A stretch of 64,000 bases of DNA, taken from NCBI RefSeq assembly GCF_002080455.1, contig NZ_CP020555.1, positions 6,484,501-6,548,500 of the forward strand. The letters are read 5' to 3'. This DNA is from Streptomyces sp. Sge12. GTDB taxonomy: Bacteria > Actinomycetota > Actinomycetes > Streptomycetales > Streptomycetaceae. Under the pieces are notes generated by a model. It did no database searches. It saw only the letters and a list, made by a program, of their open reading frames with translations, and was not told where the DNA came from. Position 1 is the first letter of the stretch. The number at the start of each line of letters is the position of its first letter. This document shows positions 25,258 through 33,409 of the stretch, in pieces. The position numbers and the translations under genes are program-made.

Positions 25258-25947
25258 TTGAATAATAGTCAACAGCGTGGAGCGACCGGCCGATCCCAGG
25301 TACGCAAGGCCGAACTCATAGCCACCGGGCGCAAGTTGTTCGCCGACACCTCGTACGACGCGCTCTCCATGGACGACATCGCCAAACAGGCGGGCGTCGC
25401 CAAGGGGTTGATCTACTACTACTTCACCAGCAAGCGCGGCTACTACCTCGCCATCGTCGAGGACTCCCTGGCTGAACTCGTCGCCCGCGCCGGCGGCGAC
25501 ACCGACCTCCCCGGCGTGGAGCGGGTCCGCCGCACCATCGACGGCTACCTCCACTACGCCGAGCACCACCACGCCGCCTACCGCACGATCGTCACCGGCG
25601 GCGTCGGATCCGACGCCGAGGTGCTCGCCATCCGCGACTCCGTCCGCGAGGAGCTCGTCGCCACGATCGCCGAAGGCGCCTACGGACGCCGCACCCTCCC
25701 GCCGATCGCCCGCCTCGCCCTCGTGGGCTGGCTCTCCGCGGTCGAAGGGACCACCCTGGACTGGACAGGCGCACTGGGCGCCCCGGACCAGCCCGACCGC
25801 ACCGCGCTCGGAGCCCTGCTGGTGCGCCAGCTGCGCGCGACACTGACAGTGATCGAGGAGTTCGTCCCGGAGTGTCCGGCACCTCCCACAGCCGAGGAGC
25901 CGTCCGACCGGCGAGGTGATCTTGCACCGGTGACGGGAAGCCCCTGA
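25258..25947 (+). CDS. TetR family regulator (TTG start)
   Basis: The 229-aa repressor has a helix-turn-helix at about 20 to 65 (RKAELIATGRKLFADTSYDALSMDDIAKQAGVAKGLIYYYF) and a ligand-binding helical domain to about 200. The start is the rare TTG at 25258, directly followed by NNSQQRGAT; no ATG or GTG fits in frame before the DNA-binding domain. The acyl-CoA dehydrogenase gene follows after 147 bases on the same strand. TetR proteins next to such genes often respond to acyl-CoA, so that gene is the probable target. Confidence 0.88.
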   Translation: MNNSQQRGATGRSQVRKAELIATGRKLFADTSYDALSMDDIAKQAGVAKGLIYYYFTSKRGYYLAIVEDSLAELVARAGGDTDLPGVERVRRTIDGYLHYAEHHHAAYRTIVTGGVGSDAEVLAIRDSVREELVATIAEGAYGRRTLPPIARLALVGWLSAVEGTTLDWTGALGAPDQPDRTALGALLVRQLRATLTVIEEFVPECPAPPTAEEPSDRRGDLAPVTGSP

Positions 25948-26094
25948 TCGGGCATACTCAACCCGCCGCAGCCTCTGAACAGCCCCTTCCGTGATCCGGG
26001 AGGGCAACATCGGCTGTGGGAATACCGAGACCCGGCGCCGCGTCCCACACCTCACGCGCCGCCGCCGTGCCCGACCAGGGAGGAGAGCGCCGCC

Positions 26095-27267
26095 ATGACA
26101 GACCGCGCCCCGCAGCCGGTGGACCGACAGCTGCCCACCGAGGAGTCCCGGGACCTCCTCGCCCTCGTACGCGAGATCGCGCAGCGGGAGATCCGCCCCA
26201 GGGCGGCCGAGGAGGAGGACTCCGGCCGGTTCCCGCGGGAGGTCTTCACCCTGCTCTCCGAGGCGGGCCTGCTCGGCCTTCCGTACCCCGGGGAATTCGG
26301 CGGCGGCGAGCAGCCCTACGAGGTCTACCTCCAGGTCCTCGAAGAGCTGGCCGCGGCCCGCCTCACCGTCGGGCTCGGCGTCAGCGTGCACTCCCTGGCC
26401 TGCCACGGCCTCGCCGGTTACGGCACCAAGGAGCAGCAGAGCGCCCACCTGCCCGACATGCTCGGCGGCGGCCTGCTGGGCGCCTACTGCCTCTCCGAGC
26501 CGGCCGCCGGCTCCGACGCCGCCTCGCTCACCACCAAGGCCGTCCGCGACGGCGACGACTGGCTCATCACCGGCACCAAGGCCTGGATCACCCACGGCGG
26601 CGTCGCCGACTTCTACACCGTCCTCGCGCGCACCGGCGCCCCGGGCCCCAAGGGGATCACGGCCTTCCTGGTCCCCGGGGACGCCCCGGGCCTGACCGCG
26701 GCCGTGCCCGAGAAGAAGATGGGCATGAAGGGCTCGCCCACCGCCCAGCTGCACTTCGACGGCGTACGGATCCCCGACTCCCGCCGCATCGGCGAGGAGG
26801 GGCAGGGCTTCACCATCGCCCTGGCCGCGCTCGACGCGGGCCGCCTGGGCATCGCCGCCTGCGCCATCGGCGTGGCCCAGGCCGCGCTGGACGAGGCGCT
26901 GGCCTACGCCCTGGACCGCAAGCAGTTCGGTCACCCCATCGCGGACTTCCAGGGGCTGCGCTTCATGCTGGCCGACATGGCCACCAAGATCGAGGCGGGC
27001 CGGGCGCTGTACCTCGCGGCCGCGCGGCTGCGGGACGCGGGCAAGCCGTTCTCCCGCCAGGCGGCCATGGCCAAGCTGTTCTGCACGGACGCGGCGATGT
27101 CCGTCACCACGGACGCGGTGCAGGTCCTCGGCGGATACGGCTACACGGCGGACTTCCCCGTCGAGCGGCTGATGCGGGAGGCGAAGGTGCTCCAGATCGT
27201 GGAGGGCACCAACCAGATCCAGCGCATGGTCATCGCCCGCCACCTGGCGGGCCCGGAGACGCGCTGA
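26095..27267 (+). CDS. Acyl-CoA dehydrogenase
   Basis: The 390-aa FAD enzyme oxidises an acyl-CoA at the alpha-beta bond. All three domains are present. Motifs are AYCLSEPAAGSDAAS and WITHGGVADFYTV in the FAD region, DRKQFGHPIADFQGLRFMLADM in the C-terminal domain, and LQIVEGTNQIQRM near the end, where a glutamate acts as base in many members. The chain-length preference is not evident. A GGGAGGAGAG sequence precedes the ATG at 26095. It lies downstream of the TetR gene, and its stop is seven bases from the end of a convergent small gene. Confidence 0.95.
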   Translation: MTDRAPQPVDRQLPTEESRDLLALVREIAQREIRPRAAEEEDSGRFPREVFTLLSEAGLLGLPYPGEFGGGEQPYEVYLQVLEELAAARLTVGLGVSVHSLACHGLAGYGTKEQQSAHLPDMLGGGLLGAYCLSEPAAGSDAASLTTKAVRDGDDWLITGTKAWITHGGVADFYTVLARTGAPGPKGITAFLVPGDAPGLTAAVPEKKMGMKGSPTAQLHFDGVRIPDSRRIGEEGQGFTIALAALDAGRLGIAACAIGVAQAALDEALAYALDRKQFGHPIADFQGLRFMLADMATKIEAGRALYLAAARLRDAGKPFSRQAAMAKLFCTDAAMSVTTDAVQVLGGYGYTADFPVERLMREAKVLQIVEGTNQIQRMVIARHLAGPETR

Positions 27268-27273
27268 CCGCGG

Positions 27274-27531
27274 TCAGTACAGCCCGCTGCTCTTGGTGGG
27301 CCAGACCGGGGAGGACGTGAGCCGCGACCACTCCGGATCACGCCGGCCGGGCAGAGTCCGGCCGGCGTCGGCCCACCGCGCCAGCAGATCGCGGTAGATC
27401 GGCGGATCCGGCGCCGGTTGGGGTTGCTGCGGCTGCTGCGGCTGCTGCTCGCGCGGCCGCTGAACCGATTCTTCGAAACCCGGCGGCACCGGGCGACGCC
27501 TTCGGCCCGTTGAAGACTGAAGCATGGTCAT
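27274..27531 (-). CDS. Small conserved protein with WADAGRTLPGRRDPEW motif
   Basis: The 85-aa protein has a low-complexity Gln-Pro stretch in the middle, and then a conserved-looking C-terminal part with IYRDLLARWADAGRTLPGRRDPEW. The motif is familiar from small Streptomyces proteins without known function. I chose the ATG at 27531 (MTMLQSS); upstream of it the frame runs into the repeat locus. It is convergent with the acyl-CoA dehydrogenase gene. Confidence 0.6.
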   Translation of the reverse strand: MTMLQSSTGRRRRPVPPGFEESVQRPREQQPQQPQQPQPAPDPPIYRDLLARWADAGRTLPGRRDPEWSRLTSSPVWPTKSSGLY

Positions 27532-27623
27532 ACCCGGCCAACGCGGAACCGAAGGCCCGGGTAATCGCCGCCGGGGTGCGCCTATCCGTTCGAGGTGTCG
27601 CCGGGGGCGGGGGCCGATCGGGC

Positions 27624-27771
27624 GGGCGGGGTCGAAGGGCGGCGGGGGGACTTCGAGGGCGCCAGCCAACCGAGCCGGGCCAAAGAGCGGCGGGGACTTC
27701 GGAGGCGGGAACCGGCCGGGCGGGGTCGAAGGGCGCGGGCGGGGACTCCGCGGGCGGGAGCCGACCGGGCC
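27624..27771. repeat. Left array of the about 48-bp GC-rich repeat
   Basis: Three degenerate copies start with GGGCGGGGTCGAAGGG and contain GGACTTCG or GGACTCCG followed by GGCGGGAACCG-like sequence. It is the inverted counterpart of the array at 29305-29590. Confidence 0.7.
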
Positions 27772-28185
27772 GGGTCGGATGATGCGGGGCGGCGTTGGCG
27801 GGCGGGAGCCACTCGGCCGGTAGTCAGGGACGCGTATGGGGGTTTCCCGTCAGTCTCATCGTCTCTCCGTGTCGGGCCGGTCCCTCAAGGGCGCTCCCTT
27901 CGGTCGCGTCGCTTCGCGATTTCGCTGCGCTCAACCCTTGACCGACCGTCCCGCCCCGGACATACGAAGACTGCCGGGAAACCCCCAAAGGAACGGGCCG
28001 GGCGTTCCTTTCCAGGGACGGGCACGTCAGAGACCCGCGAGCGGACCGGGCATGGCACGCCCCGGAGGCGGGCACGCCCGAAGCCGCCTGCCGGGTCGGT
28101 GGGCGCATCCAATCGCTACGCGCTCCTCACCTCTCAGCGTCTCCAGCCCGTCTGGGGCTGGACATAGGCCGCCCACGACCCATTG
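27772..28185. repeat. Left arm of the long inverted repeat
   Basis: Starting GGGTCGGATGATGCGGGGCGG, this arm matches the reverse complement of 28886-29299. The first 140 bases pair with only a few mismatches and no indel (paired positions sum to 57071), and a small indel occurs near 27930. Inside the arm, TGGGGGTTTCCCGTCAGTCT faces AGACTGCCGGGAAACCCCCA, which gives a secondary hairpin of about 170 bases. Confidence 0.85.
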
Positions 28186-28400
28186 GCGCTCCTCGGTCAC
28201 GCGTCCGAAGGCCGCACTGGGTTGGACAGAGGCCGCCCGCGACCGTGGGCGCTTCTCCTTCACGCGTCCGACGGCGGTCCGGGGTTGTACATAGGCCGCC
28301 CACGACCTCGGTTCGAGGCTCGACACGCGTCCGACGACCGCCTTGGGCCGGGCATAGGCCGCCCACGGGCCGTTGATGCTTCTCGACGACCGCGCCTGGC
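28137..28400. repeat. Left array of the about 63-bp repeat
   Basis: Four imperfect units contain GGCCGCCCACGACC, GCGCTCCTCGGTCACGCGTCC and GGCTGGACATAG-type blocks. They are contiguous without spacers. Confidence 0.75.
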
Positions 28401-28431
28401 GCCCATCCGGGGTGGAAAAGCGTGGGACAGC

Positions 28432-28565
28432 GGCTATTTCGTCGTGGATGCGGGTCAGGGCACGTGGATGCCGCAAAGGGCCCACAGTTTGCCCCAATTG
28501 CTCCCGTATGTGCCCCTGTTTGTGGGCTCGGTCCGGCGCTGACCCGCATCCACGACGAAATAGCC
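28432..28565. repeat. Central 27-bp perfect inverted repeat
   Basis: The arm at 28432-28458 (GGCTATTTCGTCGTGGATGC and on to GGGTCAG) is exactly complementary to 28539-28565. The 80-base spacer contains a further GCCCACA/TGTGGGC pair near 28480 and 28522, and is less GC-biased than its surroundings. Transcribed from either strand it would fold into a long hairpin with a structured loop. Confidence 0.85.
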
Positions 28566-28599
28566 GAAGGATCGGCGGTCAGCCCCTCCCAACGACCCG

Positions 28600-28890
28600 A
28601 GACGGTCGCCGGACGCGTGACCGAGGAGCGCCAGCGGGTCGTGGGCGGCTTATGCCCAGCCCAGGCGGTCGTTGGGCGCGTGATAGAGAAGCGCCAGCGG
28701 GTCGTGGGCGGTCCATGTCCAGCCCCGGACGGTCGCCGGACGCGGGGCCGAGGAGCACCAATCGCCCTGGGCGGCCTATGTCCCGCCCACAGCGGTCGTC
28801 GGACGCGTGACCGAGGAGGGCCAACCGCCCGTGGGCGGCTTATGCCCAGCCCAAGGTGGTCGTCGGACGCGTGAATGAGATGGGCCAACG
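28600..28890. repeat. Right array of the about 63-bp repeat
   Basis: Five units of 62 to 64 bases are in inverted orientation to the array at 28137-28400. Read on the minus strand each begins GCCGCCCACG and ends GGCTGGGCATAA or GGCTGGACATG. Confidence 0.75.
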
Positions 28891-29299
28891 GTCGTGGGCG
28901 GCCTATGTCCGACCCAAGACGGGCTGGAGACGCTGAGAGGCGAGAAGCGCGTAGCGATTTGCTGCGCTTCCCCCGGCCCGGCAGGTGGCTTCGGGTGGGC
29001 CCGTCTCGGGGGCGTGCCTGCGCCCGGTCTGCTCGCGGGTCTCTGATGTGCCCGTCCCTGGAAAGGAACGCCCGGCCCGTTCCTTTGGGGGTTTCCCGGC
29101 AGTCTTCGTATGTCCGGGGCGGGACGGTCGGTCAAGGGTGGCCGAAGGCCATCGCGAAGCGACGCGACCGAAGGGAGCGCCCTTGAGGGACCGGCCCGAC
29201 ACGGAGAGACGATGAGACTGACGGGAAACCCCCATACGCATCTCTGACTACCGGCCGAGTGGCTCCCGCCCGCCAATGCCGCCCCGCATCATCCGACCC
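28886..29299. repeat. Right arm of the long inverted repeat
   Basis: This is the reverse complement of the arm at 27772-28185, with the same internal facing GGGTTTCCCGGCAGTCT halves. Differences between the arms are single substitutions and small indels, which suggests an old duplication or continuing correction by recombination. Confidence 0.85.
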
Positions 29300-29304
29300 C
29301 GCTC

Positions 29305-29590
29305 GGTCGGTTCCCGCCCTCGAAGTCCCCCGGCGCCCTCCGACGTGGCCCGGTCGGTTGCCGCCCGCGGAGTCCCCGCCCGCGCCCTTCGGCCCCCGCC
29401 CGGTCGGTTCCCGCCTCCGTAGTCCCCGCCGCCGCCCTTCGGCCCCGCCCGTCGGCTGCCGCCCTCGAAGTCCCCCGCCGCCCTCCGACCCCGCCCGGTC
29501 GGTTCCCGCCTCCGAAGTCCCCCCGCCGCCCTTCGGCCCCGCCCGGTCGGCTGCCGCCCCCGAAGCCCGCCGCCGCCTTCGACCCCGCCC
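29305..29590. repeat. Right array of the about 48-bp GC-rich repeat
   Basis: Six units of 46 to 50 bases begin GGTCGGTTCCCGCC or GGTCGGCTGCCGCC, followed by GAAGTCCCC and then CCCTTCGGCCCCGCCC. The copy number is twice that of the left array. Confidence 0.8.
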
Positions 29591-29678
29591 GGCCGGCGCC
29601 CCCCCCGCCCCCGGAGGGCACGGCGAAGTGCGCCGGGCTGTCATGGCGTGCCAGAAGGGTGGCCCCCGGGGCTGTTTC

Positions 29679-29691
29679 TGACGTACCGTCA
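29679..29691. promoter_or_regulatory. TGACG-TAC-CGTCA operator before the lipid-type operon
   Basis: This is a perfect 5-bp inverted repeat with a 3-base spacer, 80 bases upstream of the start at 29771. The same design, with longer arms, lies in front of the thiolase-like operon (63558-63574). It is of the type bound by TetR regulators of lipid and steroid genes in Actinobacteria. Confidence 0.65.
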
Positions 29692-29770
29692 TATCCGCTT
29701 GAGCCGCCCCCAAGCCGCCCCCCCAAGCCGCCCCTTCGCGCCCCGAAGCTGCCCGTCCAGGAGGTTCGCC

Positions 29771-30904
29771 ATGCCCGCCGACCGGCCCGTCGCGCTCGAC
29801 GAATACCCCATCCACCAGGCCCCCTTGTCGATGAAGCACGTCGTCAGCGGTGACCGGAACGCCTATGACCGCTGCATCTTCCACGTCTTCGACCACGCCG
29901 GCCGCGCCGTCCTGATCCTCGGCCTCGGCGTGTACCCCAACGCCGGGGTCATCGACGCCTACGCCACCCTCCGCATCGGCGACGAGCTCATCGCCGTCCG
30001 GGCCTCCGACGCCCTCACCGACGACCGGATGAACCTCTCGGTGGGACCCCTGTCCATCACCGTCGACGTGCCGCTCAAACAGCTCACGCTGCGCTGCGCT
30101 CCCGATCCGGCAGACCCGCACGGGCTCTCGTACGACATCACCTGGACCGCCGAGTTCCCTGCCGTCTGGGAGCCGCACCACGTCCAGCGGCGCGGTGACC
30201 GCCTCATGCTGGAGGGACGCCGCTTCGTCCAGGCCGGCCGGGCCACCGGCACGATCCGGGCCAAGAGCGAGGAGTTCGTCCTCACGCCGGGGGAGTGGAC
30301 CGGTACCCGCGACCGGAGTTGGGGCGTGCGCCCGATCCCCGGGGAGGAGGGCGGCCGCGCTGCCGAGGAGTACCGCCCCGAGGGCTTCCACTGGCTGTGG
30401 ATCCCGGTCCGCTTCGAGGACCGCTTCGTCATGGTCATCGTCCAGGAGGACGCCGACGGCCACCGCACCCTGAACGAAGCCGTGCAGGTCTTCCCCGAGG
30501 GCAGCGGCCGCCACGACGTCCAACTCGGCTGGCCGCACACCGAGATCCGCTACCGGCCCGGCAGCCGGCACCCCGAGCGGGCCGTCGTCCACCTCACCGA
30601 CCCCTCCCGCAAGCCCCTGGAGCTGGCCGTGGAGATCCTGAACTCCTCCCCGCTCGCCGTCGGCGCCGGCTATCCGCCCGCCGGCGACTGGCAGCACGGC
30701 ACCTGGCAGGGCCGCGGCTGGACCGACCGCCGCGTCTACGACCTCTCCGACCCCGCGGCCCACCCGATGGCCGCCTTCGGGGTGACCGACCACTCGGCCC
30801 GTTTCACCCTCGACGGGCAGATCGGCCACGGCATCTTCGAGCACGGCAGCTTCGGGCGCCACGACCCGACCGGTTTCGCCGACTACTCCTCCGTCGCCCA
30901 GTAG
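29771..30904 (+). CDS. Unrecognised protein, possibly lipocalin-fold DUF7064/7065 type
   Basis: The 377-aa protein is soluble, has no signal peptide, and is rich in beta strands and tryptophan. Motifs include RDRSWGVRPI (about residues 178 to 187) and FHWLWIPVRFEDRFVM. A central RSWGxR motif is seen in AttH/CrtC-like lipocalin-fold proteins that sit beside acyl-CoA and phosphotransferase genes, but I could not assign a family firmly. AGGAGG at 29758-29763 fixes the ATG at 29771. A phosphotransferase gene follows after 33 bases, and the operator at 29679 suggests lipid-responsive control. Confidence 0.75.
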   Translation: MPADRPVALDEYPIHQAPLSMKHVVSGDRNAYDRCIFHVFDHAGRAVLILGLGVYPNAGVIDAYATLRIGDELIAVRASDALTDDRMNLSVGPLSITVDVPLKQLTLRCAPDPADPHGLSYDITWTAEFPAVWEPHHVQRRGDRLMLEGRRFVQAGRATGTIRAKSEEFVLTPGEWTGTRDRSWGVRPIPGEEGGRAAEEYRPEGFHWLWIPVRFEDRFVMVIVQEDADGHRTLNEAVQVFPEGSGRHDVQLGWPHTEIRYRPGSRHPERAVVHLTDPSRKPLELAVEILNSSPLAVGAGYPPAGDWQHGTWQGRGWTDRRVYDLSDPAAHPMAAFGVTDHSARFTLDGQIGHGIFEHGSFGRHDPTGFADYSSVAQ

Positions 30905-30937
30905 GCCCGGTACGACCAGAAGGAAAGGGGATCGACC

Positions 30938-32029
30938 ATGGCCACCGCACCACGTCCGCGTACCTCCACCCGGGAGCCCGAGGAGCTCGGCCGCCGTCTC
31001 GCCGCCTGGCTGGACACCAGGCTCCCCGGCGCGAAGGTCACCAACGTCTCCGTCCCCGGGTCCAACGGGATGTCCAGCGAGACCCTGCTCTTCGACATAG
31101 AGCACCCCGACGCCCCGCTGCGCGCCTGCGCGCTGCGGCTCGCCGCCGACCCGGCCGCCTACACCGTCTTCCCGACCTACGACATGCCGCGCCAGCACCG
31201 CGTGATGAGCCTGGTCGCCCGGCACACGGACGTGCCCGTACCGCGCGTGCAGTGGCTGGAGGAGGATCCGGGGCCGCTGGGGGCGCCGTTCTTCGTGATG
31301 GCGCGTGCCGAGGGGCGGGTCCCGCCCGATGTGATGCCGTACACCTACGAGGGCAACTGGCTGCACGCCGCGACCGATGCCGAGCGCGCCGTCCTCCAGG
31401 AGGCGAGCATCTCGCTGCTGGCCCGCCTGCACGACCAGTTCCCGTCCAAGGAGGCCGAGTTCCTGCTCCCCGACGGGGAGGGCACCCCCCTGCGCCGGCA
31501 CGTGGACGCCCAACGCGCCTACTACTCCTGGGTGGTGGGCGGGCTCGCCCCGTCGCCGCTCATCGAGCGGGCGTTCGCACGCCTGGAGGAGCTGTGGCCG
31601 CAGGACGAGGGCCCCGCCGTCCTCAACTGGGGCGACGCCCGCATCGGCAACGTCATCTACGACGGTTTCACACCGGTGGCCGTCCTGGACTGGGAGATGG
31701 CCGGCTACGCCCCCCGTGAGGTGGACCTCGGCTGGACGGTCTACCTGCACCGGTTCTTCCAGGACCTGACCGTCGGTTTCGGCCAGCCCGGCCTGCCGGA
31801 CTTCCTGCGCCGCGAGGACCTGGAGCGCAGGTACGCCGAACTCACCGGGCACACGCCCCGGGACATGGAGTTCCACACCCTCTACGCGGCCCTGCGGCAC
31901 GGGATCGTGATGCTCCGCATCGCCTACCGGCAGGCCCACTTCGGCGAGGTCGAGGTCCCGGCGGATCCCGACGGCCTGATCCTGCACCACGCCAGCCTGG
32001 CCGCCATGGTGCAGGGAACGTACTGGTAG
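30938..32029 (+). CDS. Phosphotransferase of the APH/ACAD10-like family
   Basis: The 363-aa protein has the kinase-like fold of aminoglycoside phosphotransferases. The nucleotide loop region is SVPGSNGMSSETLLF. The catalytic segment LNWGDARIGNVIY has NWGD where the family has HGD, and the metal-binding segment is VLDWEMAGYAPREVDLG. The aspartates are kept, so it may be an active small-molecule kinase. Relatives next to lipid genes act on acyl or hydroxyacyl substrates rather than antibiotics. It is the second gene of the operon starting at 29771. Confidence 0.85.
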   Translation: MATAPRPRTSTREPEELGRRLAAWLDTRLPGAKVTNVSVPGSNGMSSETLLFDIEHPDAPLRACALRLAADPAAYTVFPTYDMPRQHRVMSLVARHTDVPVPRVQWLEEDPGPLGAPFFVMARAEGRVPPDVMPYTYEGNWLHAATDAERAVLQEASISLLARLHDQFPSKEAEFLLPDGEGTPLRRHVDAQRAYYSWVVGGLAPSPLIERAFARLEELWPQDEGPAVLNWGDARIGNVIYDGFTPVAVLDWEMAGYAPREVDLGWTVYLHRFFQDLTVGFGQPGLPDFLRREDLERRYAELTGHTPRDMEFHTLYAALRHGIVMLRIAYRQAHFGEVEVPADPDGLILHHASLAAMVQGTYW

Positions 32030-32128
32030 GGCCGCGCGCGGAGCAGGGGAGCCGGCTCGAGGGGGAGTGGGGGTGTAAGGGGTGGCAGGGGTGGCAGGGG
32101 GCCCGGCGGCCGGCGGGCCGCCCGGGCC

Positions 32129-32608
32129 TCAGGCCGCCTGGGCGTGCTGCTGGCGCGTCTGCGTCTGCGGCCGCGGCAGTACGGGGCTCACCACGCGCAC
32201 CGGGCGCGAGCCCGGACCGCCGACGTGCGAGAAGGGCTGCGTCCGCCAGTCCAGCCCCTGGGGCAGGGTCGACAGGACGACGGGTTCGAGCTCCTGCGCC
32301 TCCACCGGCTGGATCATGCCCACGGTGGGCAGCGCGTCGCTCGCGGGCCGCCCGGTGCCCGCGCACACGGTGAGGCCGAAGGGGTTCCACGGGGTCAGGC
32401 AGAGGGCGTGCTGGGGCAGGTACTCCTCGTCCGCGACGAGGGCGATCGACTGGCCGCAGTCGGGGCAGATGGCGTGGTGGATCTCGAATCCCTCGATCTC
32501 GTCGAGGTACTCGCCGTCCGCGCCGTCGTCCGGGTAGGTGCCGTCCGCGGAATCGAGCAGTTCCAGGGGCTCCGGTTCGGTGCGACCGGCGCGCTTGGTA
32601 TTCAGCAT
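32129..32608 (-). CDS. Conserved hypothetical protein with CPDC motif
   Basis: The 159-aa protein is not recognised. It has an acidic N-terminal stretch, ICPDCGQSIALVADEEYLP in the middle with two cysteines, a third cysteine in ALCLTPWNPFGLTVCAG, and a Gln/Pro-rich basic tail. A small metal site is possible. The ATG at 32608 is preceded by GGGGGAG; the frame extends another 30 codons upstream without a ribosome binding site. It is convergent with the phosphotransferase gene. Confidence 0.65.
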   Translation of the reverse strand: MLNTKRAGRTEPEPLELLDSADGTYPDDGADGEYLDEIEGFEIHHAICPDCGQSIALVADEEYLPQHALCLTPWNPFGLTVCAGTGRPASDALPTVGMIQPVEAQELEPVVLSTLPQGLDWRTQPFSHVGGPGSRPVRVVSPVLPRPQTQTRQQHAQAA

Positions 32609-32816
32609 GGATGTACTCCCCCTTGGGTGGGCCGGGCGGGCAGGTTCTTCGGCCTCGGCCACAGCAACCAATTCCCGTCGAGCGTCACGAGTAACCACAA
32701 CAGACAGGCCTCCACCTGCATACCCCTGTGGCCTTCGTCACATGCCTGCCGCAGATGCCTCCAGTGGGCGGACAGCACTGGGCCTGGAGCGCCCTTGGGC
32801 CGTAAGTTGAGCGGCT

Positions 32817-33266
32817 ATGAGCGCAATGGAGGAGCTGGACCGCCAGATCGTTGATCTGCTCGTGCGGGACGGGCGGATGAGCTACACGGATCTGGGCAAG
32901 GCCACCGGACTGTCCACGTCGGCAGTCCATCAGCGAGTACGACGTCTGGAGCAGCGCGGAGTGATCCGCGGGTACGCGGCCGTGGTCGATCCGGAGGCCG
33001 TGGGGCTGCCGCTGACCGCGTTCATCTCGGTCAAGCCCTTCGACCCGAGCGCCCCGGACGACATCGCCGACCGGTTGGCCGGGGTCCCCGAGATCGAGGC
33101 CTGCCACAGCGTGGCGGGCGACGAGAACTACATCCTGAAGGTCCGCGTCGCCACTCCTCTGGAGCTGGAGGACCTCCTGGGCCGGCTGCGCGCCCTCGCC
33201 CACGTCGCGACGCGCACGACGGTCGTCCTCTCCACCCCCTACGAGGCCCGCCCGCCGCGCGTCTGA
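32817..33266 (+). CDS. Lrp/AsnC family regulator
   Basis: The 149-aa regulator has an N-terminal helix-turn-helix (about 5 to 50, LDRQIVDLLVRDGRMSYTDLGKATGLSTSAVHQRVRRLE) and a C-terminal RAM ligand-binding domain (about 65 to 145, with HSVAGDENYILKVR). Such proteins bind amino acids and form octamers. Targets cannot be read from context; the gene is divergent from the CPDC-motif gene and upstream of an amidohydrolase gene. Between it and the amidohydrolase (33267-33320) is a simple CCCGCCCGCG repeat. Confidence 0.92.
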   Translation: MSAMEELDRQIVDLLVRDGRMSYTDLGKATGLSTSAVHQRVRRLEQRGVIRGYAAVVDPEAVGLPLTAFISVKPFDPSAPDDIADRLAGVPEIEACHSVAGDENYILKVRVATPLELEDLLGRLRALAHVATRTTVVLSTPYEARPPRV

Positions 33267-33409
33267 CCCGCGCCCCCGCCCGCGTCCCGCCCGCGCCCCG
33301 CCCGCGTCCCGCCCGAGCCGTCCCGGCCCGCTTTCACCCCGCGTCCGGGCCGCGCCCGGCGGGGACCCGGTGGTCGGGCCGGGGTGGGCGACGCGGGACA
33401 CTGGTCGGC

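Larger units (their letters stand above)
27590..29600. repeat. Compound long inverted-repeat and tandem-repeat locus without credible genes
   Basis: About 2 kb is arranged in mirror symmetry around 28500-28535. From outside to inside there are GC-rich units of about 48 bp, long inverted arms of about 410 bp (27772-28185 with 28886-29299), imperfect units of about 63 bp pointing towards the centre, and a perfect 27-bp inverted repeat. Each arm also contains its own hairpin of two facing 50-bp halves. Many frames are open on both strands, but they encode only Arg/Pro/Gly-rich periodic sequence with no ribosome binding sites, so I call no gene. The element has no transposase and no direct-repeat ends that I could see. 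Its role is unknown. Confidence 0.85.

Noticed and set aside
28127..28888. Open frames in the repeat locus that look like repeat proteins with a 21-residue period
   Set aside because: Several frames on both strands are open at once, there is no ribosome binding site, and units differ by 1 to 2 bases so no frame reads through homologous units consistently.
28137..28890. CRISPR array
   Set aside because: The repeats are contiguous without unique spacers, vary in sequence, are inverted about a centre, and no cas genes are present.
27590..29600. Insertion sequence or integrated plasmid remnant
   Set aside because: There is no transposase, replication or transfer gene fragment, and no direct-repeat target duplication is visible at the edges.
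30938..32029. Aminoglycoside resistance kinase
   Set aside because: Only the broad APH fold is shared. The neighbour and operator point to lipid-type metabolism, and the HGD motif is altered to WGD.
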